A DNA stretch of 64,000 nucleotides from Klebsiella michiganensis (GCA_000963575.1 CP011077.1:4712001-4776000); one strand, 5' to 3'. Shown: positions 36,195 through 46,145, numbered from the stretch's first letter. Numbers and translations: made by a program. Notes: a model not told the origin generated them from the letters alone.

Positions 36195-36301
36195 CCCCCT
36201 CACCCCGGCCCTCTCCCCAAGGGGAGAGGGAGGAAAGATATCTCGCGGATTTCACCGTTCTGTTCCCTCTCCCTTCCAGGGAGAGGGTTAGGGAGAGGGT
36301 C
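36195..36301. repeat. Palindromic repeat, copy A (nfuA/malQ junction)
   Basis: Two hairpin units, CCCTCTCCCC-AA-GGGGAGAGGG and CCCTCTCCC...GGGAGAGGG, separated by about 35 bases and bounded by CCCCTCACCCC and GGTTAGGGAGAGGG. The same architecture recurs at 43934, 47838 and 59566. It fills the whole gap between convergent nfuA and malQ, where E. coli carries gntT. Confidence 0.8.
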
Positions 36302-36307
36302 GTCACA

Positions 36308-38386
36308 TCACATCTTCTTACGCCGCTTATCCAAATCCTTCAGCAGCTTGTTCACGCGTTCGTCAGCAAACATCGCTTCCAGCGAGTGCGTTAGCTTCCG
36401 GCGCCAGTTTTTATACTGATCGCTGGTGCCCGGAATATTCACCGGCTCGGCCATATCCAGCCAGTCCTCCGGCTGCAGCCCGAGCAGCGCGCTATGGCTG
36501 TCGGCGATATAACGCTGCATTCCACGGTTGAGCGTGTCGGTCATCGTCATTAACGCTGCCTTATGCCCCGCCCGCTTCGGCAAGCAGCCATACTTATGCA
36601 GCCCGTCCAGCAATCCCTGTTTAGCCCTCTCACGGTCTTCATACAGCCCCGCCAGCACCTCTTCGTCAGGATAAAGTCCCAGCGCTTTGCCCAGCGTTAA
36701 ATCGCCGCTGTTCCAGTAACCGCGCAGCGTGGGCAGGTCGTGCGTTGTGGCGACCGCCATCGACTGCGTTGGCCATGTGGCCGGGGCCCTGAATTGCTTC
36801 TCACCGTCGTGCTCGAAGTACAGCACTTTGTAAGAGTAAACGCCGCTGTCGCGAAGCTTGCCGACAATTTCAACCGGCACTGTGCCCAGATCCTCACCAA
36901 TCACCATGCAGCGGTGACGCTGGCTTTCCAGAGCCAGAATCGAAAGCAGATCGTCCACCGGGTACTGCACATAGGCACCCTTATCCGCCGTCTCGCCATA
37001 AGGGATCCACCACAGCCGCAGCATCGACATAACATGGTCGATACGCAGGGCGCCGCAGTGGGTCATATTCGCACGCAGTAGCTCAATAAACGGCTGATAG
37101 CCGCGAGCGACCATGACGTGGGGATCCATCGGCGGCAGCCCCCAGTTTTGGCCTAATGGGCCGAGAATATCCGGCGGCGCGCCAACGGAGGCTTTCAGGC
37201 AATAAAGCTCACGGTCACACCAGGTCTCGGATCCGCCCTCCGCCACCCCCACCGCCAGGTCGCGATAAAGGCCAATCGGCATACCGTCATGCTGGCTGGC
37301 ATCCCAGCAGGCCTTAAACTGACGCCAGGCGAGATACTGCAGCCAAAGCCAGAAGTTAACCTCCTCGCGGTGTTGCTCGCAGAACTGCTTCACTTCCGGG
37401 CTATGGGCGTCGCGATAGCCTTCCGGCCATACCGGCCAGCCCCAGCGCATAGGATCTTCGTCAACCTGGCTGGCATGAAGCGCATCATAGGCGGCCTGGT
37501 AGAACAGCCCCTCCCCGCCCTCCGCAACGAACCGGTCAAAGGCGACAACCTGTTCATCGCTGACTTTACGCAGTGAGAACTGCTGCCAGGCTAAACGCAG
37601 CCCCGCAACTTTAAGAGCCGTAACGGCGGAATAATCCACCCACTCGGCATCTCTCGCGTTCTGAAGCTGTTTCTGCACGGTAGATTTTTTCCACCACGCC
37701 TGCGCCGCTTTGCTGTTTTGGAAATCTTCCACCGCGTTGACATCGATATAGATGACATTCAACCAGCGGCGTGACGAAGGGCTGTACGGGCTGGCGCTTT
37801 CCGGGTTAGCCGGATAGAGCGAATGAATCGGGTTGAGGCCGATAAACGCCCCGCCCCGCTTCGCCACATCCCCCAGCATCCGCTTCAGGTCGCCAAAGTC
37901 GCCAATGCCCCAGTTAGCCTCCGAGCGCAGCGTGTAAAGCTGTACACACGCGCCCCACAGTTTTTTACCCTGCAGTAAGGCGTCCGGCTCATAGCAACGC
38001 GGTGGGGCGATGATAATCCGGCTCGTCCAGCTCTGCTTTTGCCGGCTTACCACCAGCGAGTGATAGCCCTCCGGTAACTTCGTCGGCAGCGATAATTTCT
38101 TGCCGCCGGAGACTTGCCCGTGGTGGGTATCGCCTGCTTCAGTCGTCAGCACCCAGCTAAATTCACCCTCACCATCAAGCGTCAACTGCATCCGCTGCCC
38201 GGCGGTGAAAACCAGAACCGCAGGTACAGGATCAGCCGACTCCTTTGGCACGGCGGTGCGGTTCATGGCCTCGAGCAGACGCTGTTTTGTCTCCGCAGGA
38301 ATAGCCTGCGGTTTGCCGTGGGCGTTGATGTAGTTCGGGCCGATCCCCGCCGCCAGAGCGGCGCTATCAAGACGTTTACTCTCCAT
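36308..38386 (-). CDS. malQ: 4-alpha-glucanotransferase (amylomaltase)
   Basis: 692 residues (E. coli 694). GH77 enzyme that rearranges maltodextrins, releasing glucose and longer dextrins for MalP. Visible signatures are GLNPIHSLYPANPESASPYS, the nucleophile region HCGALRIDHVMSM, the acid/base segment MVIGEDLGTVP and TTHDLPTLRGYW. It lies 9 bases after malP. Confidence 0.98.
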   Translation of the reverse strand: MESKRLDSAALAAGIGPNYINAHGKPQAIPAETKQRLLEAMNRTAVPKESADPVPAVLVFTAGQRMQLTLDGEGEFSWVLTTEAGDTHHGQVSGGKKLSLPTKLPEGYHSLVVSRQKQSWTSRIIIAPPRCYEPDALLQGKKLWGACVQLYTLRSEANWGIGDFGDLKRMLGDVAKRGGAFIGLNPIHSLYPANPESASPYSPSSRRWLNVIYIDVNAVEDFQNSKAAQAWWKKSTVQKQLQNARDAEWVDYSAVTALKVAGLRLAWQQFSLRKVSDEQVVAFDRFVAEGGEGLFYQAAYDALHASQVDEDPMRWGWPVWPEGYRDAHSPEVKQFCEQHREEVNFWLWLQYLAWRQFKACWDASQHDGMPIGLYRDLAVGVAEGGSETWCDRELYCLKASVGAPPDILGPLGQNWGLPPMDPHVMVARGYQPFIELLRANMTHCGALRIDHVMSMLRLWWIPYGETADKGAYVQYPVDDLLSILALESQRHRCMVIGEDLGTVPVEIVGKLRDSGVYSYKVLYFEHDGEKQFRAPATWPTQSMAVATTHDLPTLRGYWNSGDLTLGKALGLYPDEEVLAGLYEDRERAKQGLLDGLHKYGCLPKRAGHKAALMTMTDTLNRGMQRYIADSHSALLGLQPEDWLDMAEPVNIPGTSDQYKNWRRKLTHSLEAMFADERVNKLLKDLDKRRKKM

Positions 38387-38395
38387 GCCGTTCCC

Positions 38396-40798
38396 TTAGC
38401 GTTTTGCCTGCCAAATACGTTGCTGGTAATCGCGGATCGAGCGATCGGAGCTGAACATGCCACAGCGGGCGCTGTTCAAAATCGCCGCGCGCGTCCAGGC
38501 TTCCTGGTCGAGATAAAGCGTGTCGGCAAGCTTCTGCGCTTCGGCATAGGCGGTAAAGTCCGCCATCAGCAGATAAGGATCGCCGCCCTCTTTGCCGATG
38601 CTGTGCAGCATCTGGTCAAAGGCGTGTTTATCTCCTGCGCTGTATTTGCCCTGTTCCAGCTCTTTGAGAATGGCATCCAGCACTTTATCTTTTTTGCGCC
38701 ATTTCACCGGATCGTAGCCTTTGGCTTTCAGGGCCTTAACCTGCTCAACGGTGTGGCCGAAAATAAAGATATTCTCTTCACCCACCTTCTCTGCGATTTC
38801 GACGTTGGCACCGTCCAGCGTTCCCACCGTCAGCGCGCCGTTCAGCGCCAGCTTCATGTTACCGGTGCCGGACGCTTCTTTACCCGCGGTCGAAATCTGT
38901 TCAGAAATATCTGCCGCCGGGATCATTATCTCCGCCGCAGATACGCAGTAATCCGGCAGGAACACGACCTTCAGTTTGTCGCCTACCAGCGGATCGTTGT
39001 TGATCGCCTCGGCCACCTTGTTGATCGCAAAGATAATATTTTTGGCCAGGTAATAACCCGGTGCTGCTTTCGCGCCAAACAGGTAAACGCGCGGCACGCG
39101 GTCTGCTTTCGGGTTCTCGCGGATCTCTTTGTACTGCGCCAGGATATGCAGCAGGTTCAGGTGCTGACGTTTGTATTCGTGCAGACGTTTGATTTGCACA
39201 TCGAACAGCGCATCCGGGCTAATCACAATCCCGGTGCGAGCTTTCACAAAGGCCGCCAGCTTCACCTTGTTCTGGTATTTTATCTCGCGCCAGGTCTGGC
39301 GGAATTTGGCGTTCCCGGCGTGCTTTTCCAGCCCTTCCAGCACGTCGAGGTTGTTCGCCCACTCTTGCTTCAGCGTCTTGTCGAACAACGCGGCAAGCGC
39401 CGGGTTGCACTGTTTGATCCAGCGGCGCGGCGTAATACCGTTCGTGACGTTATGGAATTTGTTCGGCCACAGCTGGTGGTATTCCGGGAACAGATCTTTA
39501 ACTACCAGCTCAGAGTGCAGCGCAGCAACGCCGTTCACCGCAAAGCCTCCCACCACGCACAGGTTTGCCATACGTACCTGTTTGCTATGTACCACGGCAA
39601 GCTTCGCCCAGACGGTGTCGTCACCGGGCCAGGTTTTATCGACCAGCAGCTTAAAACGCTTGTTGATCTCAGTGATGATTTGCATATGGCGCGGCAGCAG
39701 CGCTTTCACCAGTTTCTCGTCCCAGCACTCCAGAGCTTCAGGCATCAGGGTATGGTTAGTGTAGGCGAACGTCCGGCTGGTGATAGCCCATGCGTCGTCC
39801 CAGCTCAGCTGATGCTCGTCAATCAGCACGCGAAGCAGCTCAGGGATCGCAATGGTTGGGTGGGTATCGTTCAGTTGAATGACTTCGTAATCCGGCAGTT
39901 CTGCAAGTTTGCGGCCTGCCAAATGATGGCGGCGCAGAATGTCAGCCACCGAACAGGCGCACTGGAAATACTGCTGCATCAGGCGCAGCTTTTTGCCGTT
40001 CAGGTGATTATCATTCGGGTAGAGCACCTTGGTAAGCTTTTCAGCGTCAATGCCCTGCTGCTCGGCCTTAAGGAATTCGCCATCATTAAATTTCGTTAGA
40101 TCAAACGGATGGGCGTGCTTTGCCTGCCACAGGCGCAGCGGCTGCGCCACGCCGTTTCGGTAGCCCAGCACCGGTAAGTCCCATGCTTCGCCATGGAAAA
40201 CAAAGGCCGGTTCCCAGCGCGAATGCTTGCCACTCTTCACCACTTTTCCACCAATGCCCACCTGCACATCCAGAGCACTGTTGTGTTGGAACCAAGGGTA
40301 GCTCCCGCGCTGCCAGTCGTCCGGGGCTTCCATCTGCTTGCCGTCCTTAAAGGACTGGCGGAACAGGCCGTACTGATAGTTCAGGCCATAGCCGATAGCC
40401 GATTGTCCGACCGTGGCCATTGAGTCCAGGAAACAGGCCGCGAGTCTACCCAACCCGCCGTTGCCTAATGCCGGGTCTGTCTCTTCTTCCAGTAAATCGG
40501 TGAGGTTAATCTGATAGCCCCGCAGCACATCGCTCACCTCAGTGAACCAGCCCAGGTTAAGCAGGTTATTCCCCGTCAGGCGACCAATCAGAAACTCCAT
40601 TGAGATGTAATTTACGTGGCGCTGTTTGGTCTCGGGTTTTACCGCCGGCCGAGCCGCTAATAGCTCAGCCAGGGCGCCGCTGACTGCCTGCCACCACTGG
40701 TGCTGGGTCATTTCGCTGGCATCATGAAGGCCGTAACGCTGCCACTGGCGCGTCAGAGCGGACTGGAACTGTTCTTTACTGAAGATCGGCTGTGACAT
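38396..40798 (-). CDS. malP: Maltodextrin phosphorylase
   Basis: 800 residues from ATG 40798 (MSQPIFSKEQFQSALTRQWQ), matching the E. coli start; the longer frame to 40870 is rejected because it lacks family similarity. GT35 enzyme using PLP to release glucose-1-phosphate from maltodextrins; the PLP lysine is in EASGTGNMKLALNGALT. NYISMEFLIGRLTGNNLLNL and PALGNGGLGRLAACFLDSMA are family blocks. First gene of malPQ, driven by MalT. Confidence 0.97.
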   Translation of the reverse strand: MSQPIFSKEQFQSALTRQWQRYGLHDASEMTQHQWWQAVSGALAELLAARPAVKPETKQRHVNYISMEFLIGRLTGNNLLNLGWFTEVSDVLRGYQINLTDLLEEETDPALGNGGLGRLAACFLDSMATVGQSAIGYGLNYQYGLFRQSFKDGKQMEAPDDWQRGSYPWFQHNSALDVQVGIGGKVVKSGKHSRWEPAFVFHGEAWDLPVLGYRNGVAQPLRLWQAKHAHPFDLTKFNDGEFLKAEQQGIDAEKLTKVLYPNDNHLNGKKLRLMQQYFQCACSVADILRRHHLAGRKLAELPDYEVIQLNDTHPTIAIPELLRVLIDEHQLSWDDAWAITSRTFAYTNHTLMPEALECWDEKLVKALLPRHMQIITEINKRFKLLVDKTWPGDDTVWAKLAVVHSKQVRMANLCVVGGFAVNGVAALHSELVVKDLFPEYHQLWPNKFHNVTNGITPRRWIKQCNPALAALFDKTLKQEWANNLDVLEGLEKHAGNAKFRQTWREIKYQNKVKLAAFVKARTGIVISPDALFDVQIKRLHEYKRQHLNLLHILAQYKEIRENPKADRVPRVYLFGAKAAPGYYLAKNIIFAINKVAEAINNDPLVGDKLKVVFLPDYCVSAAEIMIPAADISEQISTAGKEASGTGNMKLALNGALTVGTLDGANVEIAEKVGEENIFIFGHTVEQVKALKAKGYDPVKWRKKDKVLDAILKELEQGKYSAGDKHAFDQMLHSIGKEGGDPYLLMADFTAYAEAQKLADTLYLDQEAWTRAAILNSARCGMFSSDRSIRDYQQRIWQAKR

Positions 40799-40861
40799 AG
40801 GAAATCGGTCCTGTAATGTTCGAAAATCATTACCCGTTAGTGTGCCGGGCAGCCTTGAGGA

Positions 40862-40909
40862 CTTCCTCATCCCGGCGCGGATTAGGCGGGGAGGAGTAGC
40901 GAGGATGAG
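40862..40909 (-). promoter_or_regulatory. Three MalT-box-like motifs upstream of malPQ
   Basis: The MalT core is GGA(T/G)GA. I see GGGATGAGGAAG on the minus strand (40862-40873), GGGGAGGAG at 40888-40896 and GAGGATGAG at 40901-40909 on the plus strand. One inverted and two direct copies fit a typical MalT-dependent promoter. Confidence 0.6.
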
Positions 40910-40913
40910 CGAA

Positions 40914-40935
40914 AAATGTGATCTCTGCCACTCTG
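40914..40935. promoter_or_regulatory. Possible CRP half site
   Basis: AAATGTGATCT is a perfect left half of the CRP consensus, but the right half (CTGCCACTCTG) is poor. It lies next to the MalT boxes. Confidence 0.3.
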
Positions 40936-41003
40936 CGAGACGATGTAACAGGTTTCAGTCGCGCCGGAGCAAGGAGTGAACAATCGTATTCATGAAAAAA
41001 TGG

Positions 41004-41025
41004 AACTGTGACAGGGTGCAACTTA
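41004..41025 (+). promoter_or_regulatory. CRP site for malT
   Basis: AACTGTGACAGGGTGCAACT closely matches the known E. coli malT CRP site (TTGTGACACAGTGCAAATT as I recall it) at a similar distance, about 195 bases before the ATG. malT expression is known to need CRP-cAMP. Confidence 0.65.
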
Positions 41026-41218
41026 CCGAGCACAGAAAGTTCAACAACCTTGCAATAAAGGACATTCTGGCCGACTTTATCCGTAAGCATTAATTACGAA
41101 GCGTAAAAAAAATCGCATCCTTGAACATTTCCCTCCATGATTTCTTCTGCAGTGCGGTAAGACCGCCTTGCGGCGCGGAATACGTCGGGGAAATTTATAC
41201 ACAGTGAAGTGATCAACT

Positions 41219-43924
41219 ATGTTAATCCCATCCAAATTAAGTCGTCCTGTTCGGCTGGAAAACACTGTGGTTCGCGACCGCCTGTTGGTGAAGCTTTCGA
41301 CTGCCGCCAACTATCGCTTAGCGCTGATCGCCAGCCCTGCCGGTTATGGTAAAACTACCCTGGTCTCGCAGTGGGCGGCCGGGCGAAAAGAGCTGGGCTG
41401 GTACTCCCTTGACGAAGGGGATAACCAGCAGGAGCGCTTTGCCAGTTACCTGATAGCTGCCGTGCAGCACGCTACCGGCGGCCACTGTGTCAGTAGCGAA
41501 ATCATGGCGCAAAAGCGGCAATATGCCAGCCTGTCTTCGCTCTTTTCCCAACTTTTCATTGAGCTGGCGGGATGGGATAAACCGCTATATCTGGTCATTG
41601 ATGATTACCACCTGATCGCCAACCCGGTGATCCACGAAGCCATGCGCTTTTTCATTCGCCACCAGCCGGAAAACCTGACGCTGGTGATTCTGTCGCGTAA
41701 CTTACCGCAGCTTGGTATTGCCAACCTTCGCGTACGCGATCAGCTGCTGGAAATCGGTAGTCAGCAGCTCGCCTTTACGCATCAGGAAGCCAAGCAATTC
41801 TTCGATAACCGCCTGGCAACGCCGATTGAGCATGCGGACAGCAGTCGCCTGTGCGATGACGTTGCGGGCTGGGTCACTGCGCTACAGTTGATTGCCTTAT
41901 CCGCACGTCAGAGCAATACGCCCGCTCAGCATTCTGCGCGCCGCCTGTCCGGCATTAACGCCAGCCATCTTTCAGATTATTTGGTGGATGAAGTCCTGAA
42001 TAACGTTGACGCCGACACCCGCAACTTCCTGCTGCGAAGTTCCATTCTGCGCTCAATGAATGACACGCTGATAAGCCAGGTGACAGGCGAAGAAAACGGC
42101 CAGATGCGCCTGGAAGAGGTCGAACGCCAGGGCTTGTTCCTGCAGCGCATGGATGATTCCGGCGAATGGTTCTGCTTCCACCCACTTTTTGGCAGCTTCC
42201 TTCGTCAGCGCTGCCAGTGGGAACTGGCCGCAGAGCTGCCGGATATTCATCGGGCGGCCGCTGAAAGCTGGATGGCGCAAGGCTTCCCAAGCGAGGCCAT
42301 TCACCACGCGCTGGCTGCAGGGGACGCCAATATGCTGCGCGACATTCTGCTCGGCCACGCATGGGCACTGTTTAATCACAGCGAGCTAACGCTGCTGGAA
42401 GAGTCGCTGAAGGCGCTGCCGTGGGAAAGCCTGCTGGAAAACCCTAAACTTGTGCTGCTGCAGGCCTGGCTGATGCAAAGCCAGCACCGCTACGGCGAAG
42501 TGAACACTCTGCTCGCGCGCGCCGAGCAGGAAATGAATTTAGTTATCGACGACACGCTGCACGGTGAATTTAATGCCCTGAGAGCCCAGGTTGCCATCAA
42601 CGCAGGCGATCCCGCGGAAGCCGAGCGCCTGGCAATGGTGGCGCTGGAAATGCTGCCGTTGGCCAATTTTTATAGCCGCATCGTAGCCACTTCGGTGCAC
42701 GGCGAAGTGCTGCACTGCAAAGGCGACCTGACAAAGTCGCTTTCCGTTATGCAGCAGACAGAGCAAATGGCCCGCCGCCACGATGTCTGGCACTACGCGC
42801 TGTGGAGCCTGATTCAGCAAAGCGAAATTCTGCTCGCCCAGGGCTTCTTACAGGCCGCCTGGGAAACCCAGGAAAAAGCCTTTGTGCTTATCCGCGAACA
42901 GCACCTTGAACAGCTGCCGCTGCATGAGTTTTTACAGCGTATCCGCGCGCAGCTGCTTTGGGCATGGGCCCGGCTGGATGAAGCCGAAGCGGCAGCCCGC
43001 AGCGGGATGGAGGTGCTTTCCAGCTTCCAGCCGCAGCAACAGTTACAGTGTCTGGCGCTGCTGGTGCAATGCTCTCTGGCGCGCGGTGACCTGGATAATG
43101 CTCGTAATCACCTTAACCGCCTTGAAAATTTGCTTGGGAACGGTCCCTGGCACAGTGACTGGGTCTCCAACGCCGACAAGGTGCGGGTGATCTACTGGCA
43201 AATGATTGGCGATAAAAAGTCGGCGGCCAACTGGCTACGCCAGACGCCGAAGCCTGAATTTGCCAATAACCACTTCCTGCAAAGCCAGTGGCGTAACATC
43301 GCCCGCGTACAAATCCTGCTGGGCGAGTACGAGCCGGCGGAAATGGTGCTGGAAGAGCTAAACGAAAACGCCCGCAGCCTGCGTCTGATGAGCGACCTTA
43401 ACCGCAACCTGCTGCTGCTCAACCAGCTTTACTGGCAGGCGGGGAGAAAAAGTGACGCGCAGCGCGTGTTGCTGGAAGCCCTGGCGCTGGCAAACCGCAC
43501 CGGGTTTATCAGCCACTTTGTGATTGAAGGGGAAGCGATGGCGCAGCAGCTGCGCCAGCTTATCCAGCTCAATACGCTGCCGGAGCTGGATCAGCACCGA
43601 GCTCAGCGCATCCTGCGTGAGATAAACCAGCATCATCGCCATAAGTTTGCGCACTTTGACGAAAGCTTTGTGAACCGTCTGCTCAATCATCCGGAAGTGC
43701 CGGAGCTTATCCGCACCAGCCCGCTGACGCAGCGAGAATGGCAGGTGTTGGGGCTGATTTATTCCGGCTACAGCAATGAGCAGATCGCTGGTGAGCTGGA
43801 CGTCGCCGCCACCACCATCAAAACGCATATCCGCAATCTTTACCAGAAACTGGGCGTGGCGCACCGTCAGGACGCGGTACAGCATGCGCAGAAATTACTG
43901 AAGATGATGGGGTATGGGGTTTAG
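41219..43924 (+). CDS. malT: MalT, maltotriose-responsive activator
   Basis: 901 residues, same as E. coli. STAND-family ATPase: N-terminal P-loop ASPAGYGKTTLVSQW near residue 40, Walker B LYLVIDDYHLI, a helical repeat region in the middle binding maltotriose, and a C-terminal LuxR-type HTH (LTQREWQVLGLIYSGYSNEQ, about 830-895). Activates mal genes through MalT boxes. It converges on glpD. Confidence 0.98.
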   Translation: MLIPSKLSRPVRLENTVVRDRLLVKLSTAANYRLALIASPAGYGKTTLVSQWAAGRKELGWYSLDEGDNQQERFASYLIAAVQHATGGHCVSSEIMAQKRQYASLSSLFSQLFIELAGWDKPLYLVIDDYHLIANPVIHEAMRFFIRHQPENLTLVILSRNLPQLGIANLRVRDQLLEIGSQQLAFTHQEAKQFFDNRLATPIEHADSSRLCDDVAGWVTALQLIALSARQSNTPAQHSARRLSGINASHLSDYLVDEVLNNVDADTRNFLLRSSILRSMNDTLISQVTGEENGQMRLEEVERQGLFLQRMDDSGEWFCFHPLFGSFLRQRCQWELAAELPDIHRAAAESWMAQGFPSEAIHHALAAGDANMLRDILLGHAWALFNHSELTLLEESLKALPWESLLENPKLVLLQAWLMQSQHRYGEVNTLLARAEQEMNLVIDDTLHGEFNALRAQVAINAGDPAEAERLAMVALEMLPLANFYSRIVATSVHGEVLHCKGDLTKSLSVMQQTEQMARRHDVWHYALWSLIQQSEILLAQGFLQAAWETQEKAFVLIREQHLEQLPLHEFLQRIRAQLLWAWARLDEAEAAARSGMEVLSSFQPQQQLQCLALLVQCSLARGDLDNARNHLNRLENLLGNGPWHSDWVSNADKVRVIYWQMIGDKKSAANWLRQTPKPEFANNHFLQSQWRNIARVQILLGEYEPAEMVLEELNENARSLRLMSDLNRNLLLLNQLYWQAGRKSDAQRVLLEALALANRTGFISHFVIEGEAMAQQLRQLIQLNTLPELDQHRAQRILREINQHHRHKFAHFDESFVNRLLNHPEVPELIRTSPLTQREWQVLGLIYSGYSNEQIAGELDVAATTIKTHIRNLYQKLGVAHRQDAVQHAQKLLKMMGYGV

Positions 43925-43933
43925 CTGCCCAGG

Positions 43934-44017
43934 CACCCTCTCCCCACAGGGGGCGAGGGAGGAACGGCCGATGGGGAATATGGTTTCTTCCCTCTCCCAG
44001 GAAGGGAGAGGGTGAGG
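43934..44017. repeat. Palindromic repeat, copy B (malT/glpD junction)
   Basis: The left hairpin CCCTCTCCCC / GGGGGCGAGGG and the right CCCTCTCCC-AGGA-AGGGAGAGGG are divided by about 30 bases, and the unit ends in GGTGAGG. It is a more degraded member of the family at 36195 and 47838, and it lies between convergent genes. Confidence 0.75.
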
Positions 44018-44064
44018 ATAAATCAAGCCGGCAAACCTATATCAACAAATGCGTTCAAGGTAAT

Positions 44065-45573
44065 TTAAGAAGCCAGCGACAATCCCGCTTTAGCCGCCTG
44101 CTTTACCAGCCACTGCGCCACCCGCGCCTGCTGCTCTTCATCCAGCCACATGCCCAGCTTGGTGCGGCGCCACAGCGCATCTTCCGCGCATCTGACCCAC
44201 TCATGCTCAACCAGGTAGCGAAGCTCGGCTTCATAGAACTCATGGCCAAAATCTTCCCCTAGATCGCTCAGGCTTTTGGCCTCCCCCAGCACCAGCTCGC
44301 TGTTGCTGCCGTAGGTACGCGCCAGGTGGCGGGCAAGACTTTCGGTCAGGAAACCGTAACGACGGCGCAGTTTGGCCGCATAATCATCGCGATCGCCACC
44401 GATATCACCGCCGGGCAGACGACACTCTTTGGTCCATGCCGGGCCGATGTTCGGGTAGTAACGCTCCAGCTTATCCAGCGCATGTTCGGCCAGCTTACGG
44501 TAGGTCGTCAGCTTACCGCCGAAGACCGACAGCAGAGGTGCCTGGCCATTTTCGTCATGAATATCCAGGGTGTAATCGCGGGTCACTGCCTGCGGAGAGT
44601 CAGACTCGTCGTCACACAGCGGACGCACACCTGAATAGGTCCAGACGATATCGTCTTTGGTCAGCGTCTTTTTGAAATGTGCGTTGTAAACGTTCAGCAG
44701 ATAGCTGACTTCTTTGTCGTCGATCTGCACCGCTTTCGGGTCGCCGTGGTATTCCACGTCTGTGGTACCGATGATGGAGAACTCATCCATCCACGGGATC
44801 ACGAACACAATACGCTTATCTTCGTTTTGCAGAATGTAGGCCTGCTTCTGGGTATGTACGCGAGGCACCACAATGTGGCTACCTTTGATCAGGCGGATAC
44901 CGTAAGGCGACGGCAGGTGCAGCCCTTCGTCAAAGAAGGTTTTCACCCACGGGCCGGTGGCGTTCACCAGGCCTTTCGCGCGCCAGGTAAAGGTTTCGCC
45001 GGTATCAATATCCTGTGCTTCGACGATCCACAGCCCGTTTTCACGCGTGGCTTTAGTGGCGCGAGTGCGGGTTTTCACTTCTCCGCCCTTGCGGGTCACC
45101 ATTTGGGCGTTGGCCAGCACCAGGCGAGCATCATCCACCCAGCAGTCAGAATATTCGAAACCGCGCACGATCTCAGGCTTCAGCACTGAGTCTGCGCCAA
45201 AACGCAAACCGGTAGAGGCCGGCAAACTGGTGCGTTTCCCCAGATGATCGTACATAAACAAGCCAGTTCGAATCATCCATGCCGGGCGAAGGTGCGGCCG
45301 GTGCGGCAAACGAAAACGCATCGGGAAAGCAATGTGCGGTGCCATTTTCAACAGCACTTCACGTTCAGCCAGCGCCTCACTCACCAGGCGAAATTCATAA
45401 TGTTCCAGGTAGCGCAGGCCGCCGTGAATCAGCTTAGAGCTGGCGGAAGAGGTAGCACAGGCCAGATCCTGCCCCTCCAGCATCAACACGGATAACCCGC
45501 GGCCAGCGGCATCCGCCGCAATACCGGCGCCGTTGATTCCACCGCCAATAACAATCAGATCTTTGGTTTCCAT
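44065..45573 (-). CDS. glpD: Aerobic glycerol-3-phosphate dehydrogenase
   Basis: 502 residues from ATG 45573 (METKDLIVIGGGINGAGIAAD); an upstream start at 45588 is rejected because GAGGG fits this ATG. FAD enzyme oxidising sn-glycerol-3-phosphate to dihydroxyacetone phosphate at the inner membrane, passing electrons to ubiquinone. The dinucleotide motif GGGINGAGIA is at residues 10-19; GLVNATGPW, SIIGTTDVEYHGDP and VFGGKLTTYR are family blocks. Divergent from glpE. Confidence 0.98.
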   Translation of the reverse strand: METKDLIVIGGGINGAGIAADAAGRGLSVLMLEGQDLACATSSASSKLIHGGLRYLEHYEFRLVSEALAEREVLLKMAPHIAFPMRFRLPHRPHLRPAWMIRTGLFMYDHLGKRTSLPASTGLRFGADSVLKPEIVRGFEYSDCWVDDARLVLANAQMVTRKGGEVKTRTRATKATRENGLWIVEAQDIDTGETFTWRAKGLVNATGPWVKTFFDEGLHLPSPYGIRLIKGSHIVVPRVHTQKQAYILQNEDKRIVFVIPWMDEFSIIGTTDVEYHGDPKAVQIDDKEVSYLLNVYNAHFKKTLTKDDIVWTYSGVRPLCDDESDSPQAVTRDYTLDIHDENGQAPLLSVFGGKLTTYRKLAEHALDKLERYYPNIGPAWTKECRLPGGDIGGDRDDYAAKLRRRYGFLTESLARHLARTYGSNSELVLGEAKSLSDLGEDFGHEFYEAELRYLVEHEWVRCAEDALWRRTKLGMWLDEEQQARVAQWLVKQAAKAGLSLAS

Positions 45574-45606
45574 GTTGCCCTCACGCACTTTCGTTAAAGC
45601 TCAAAA

Positions 45607-45660
45607 ATGTTCGATATCGCTCATGATAGCAAGTGTTCGTCCGCTTTGGTAACGAAATAA
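45607..45660. promoter_or_regulatory. GlpR-operator-like sites in the glpD/glpE region
   Basis: ATGTTCGATATCGCTCAT at 45607-45624 matches the GlpR operator ATGTTCGATAACGAACAT at 15 of 18 positions. Weaker tandem copies follow: one around 45633 (GTGTTCGTCC) and one, on the minus strand, near 45645-45660 (ATTTCGTTACCAAA). They lie directly before glpD. Confidence 0.6.
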
Positions 45661-45668
45661 AAACATTT

Positions 45669-45690
45669 CTACGTGATATGGATAACATAT
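45669..45690. promoter_or_regulatory. CRP-like site between glpD and glpE
   Basis: CTACGTGATATGGATAACAT plus two more bases retains GTGAT and AT-ACA of the CRP consensus with spacing N6. It is placed to serve glpD or glpEGR; glpD is CRP-activated in E. coli. Confidence 0.45.
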
Positions 45691-45768
45691 TGGCGTTAAT
45701 ATCAGCGCCAGCGGGGCGCGATGCCTTAACATGCCCCTTGTTTCCTTTCTTTCTCGACGAGTAAAACC

Positions 45769-46095
45769 ATGGATCAATTTGAATGTATTGGTGTGGAAGA
45801 AGCACACCAGAAACTCCAGCAACAGCAGGCGGTATTGGTGGATATTCGCGATCCGCAGAGCTTTGCCATGGGACACACGCCGGGGGCTTACCACCTCACC
45901 AACGACACGCTGGTGAACTTTATGCAACAAACCGACTTCGACACGCCGGTGATGGTGATGTGCTACCACGGCAATAGCAGCAAAGGCGCTGCCCAATATT
46001 TGCTACAGCAAGGCTATGACCAGGTTTACAGCATCGATGGCGGTTTTGACGCCTGGCACCGCCATTTCCCGGCTGAAGTCGCTCACGACGCGTAA
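45769..46095 (+). CDS. glpE: GlpE, thiosulfate sulfurtransferase (single-domain rhodanese)
   Basis: 108 residues, same as E. coli. A rhodanese that transfers sulfane sulfur from thiosulfate to cyanide or thioredoxin. The catalytic Cys65 begins the loop CYHGNSSKGAA; VDIRDPQSFAMGH and GGFDAWHRHFP are conserved blocks. Divergent from glpD; 138 bases before glpG, a gap that holds a palindromic element. Confidence 0.97.
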   Translation: MDQFECIGVEEAHQKLQQQQAVLVDIRDPQSFAMGHTPGAYHLTNDTLVNFMQQTDFDTPVMVMCYHGNSSKGAAQYLLQQGYDQVYSIDGGFDAWHRHFPAEVAHDA

Positions 46096-46145
46096 AGTTC
46101 AGCCCTTATTGCTCCCTGCAGGTATACTGCTGCCTTAATAAAAGC

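Larger units (their letters stand above)
40799..41218. other. Divergent malP/malT control region
   Basis: 420 bases without genes. MalT boxes for malPQ lie near 40862-40909 and a CRP site for malT at 41004-41025 (listed separately). The malT leader is about 200 bases long, as in E. coli. Confidence 0.6.

Noticed and set aside
38114..40099. 661-residue plus-strand open frame opposite malQ/malP
   Set aside because: It lies antisense to two well-supported genes and its protein looks like no known family; long antisense frames are common opposite GC-rich, codon-biased genes.
40799..40870. N-terminal extension of MalP by 24 residues
   Set aside because: It enters the MalT-box region and has no similarity to phosphorylases; the family start MSQPIF is at 40798.
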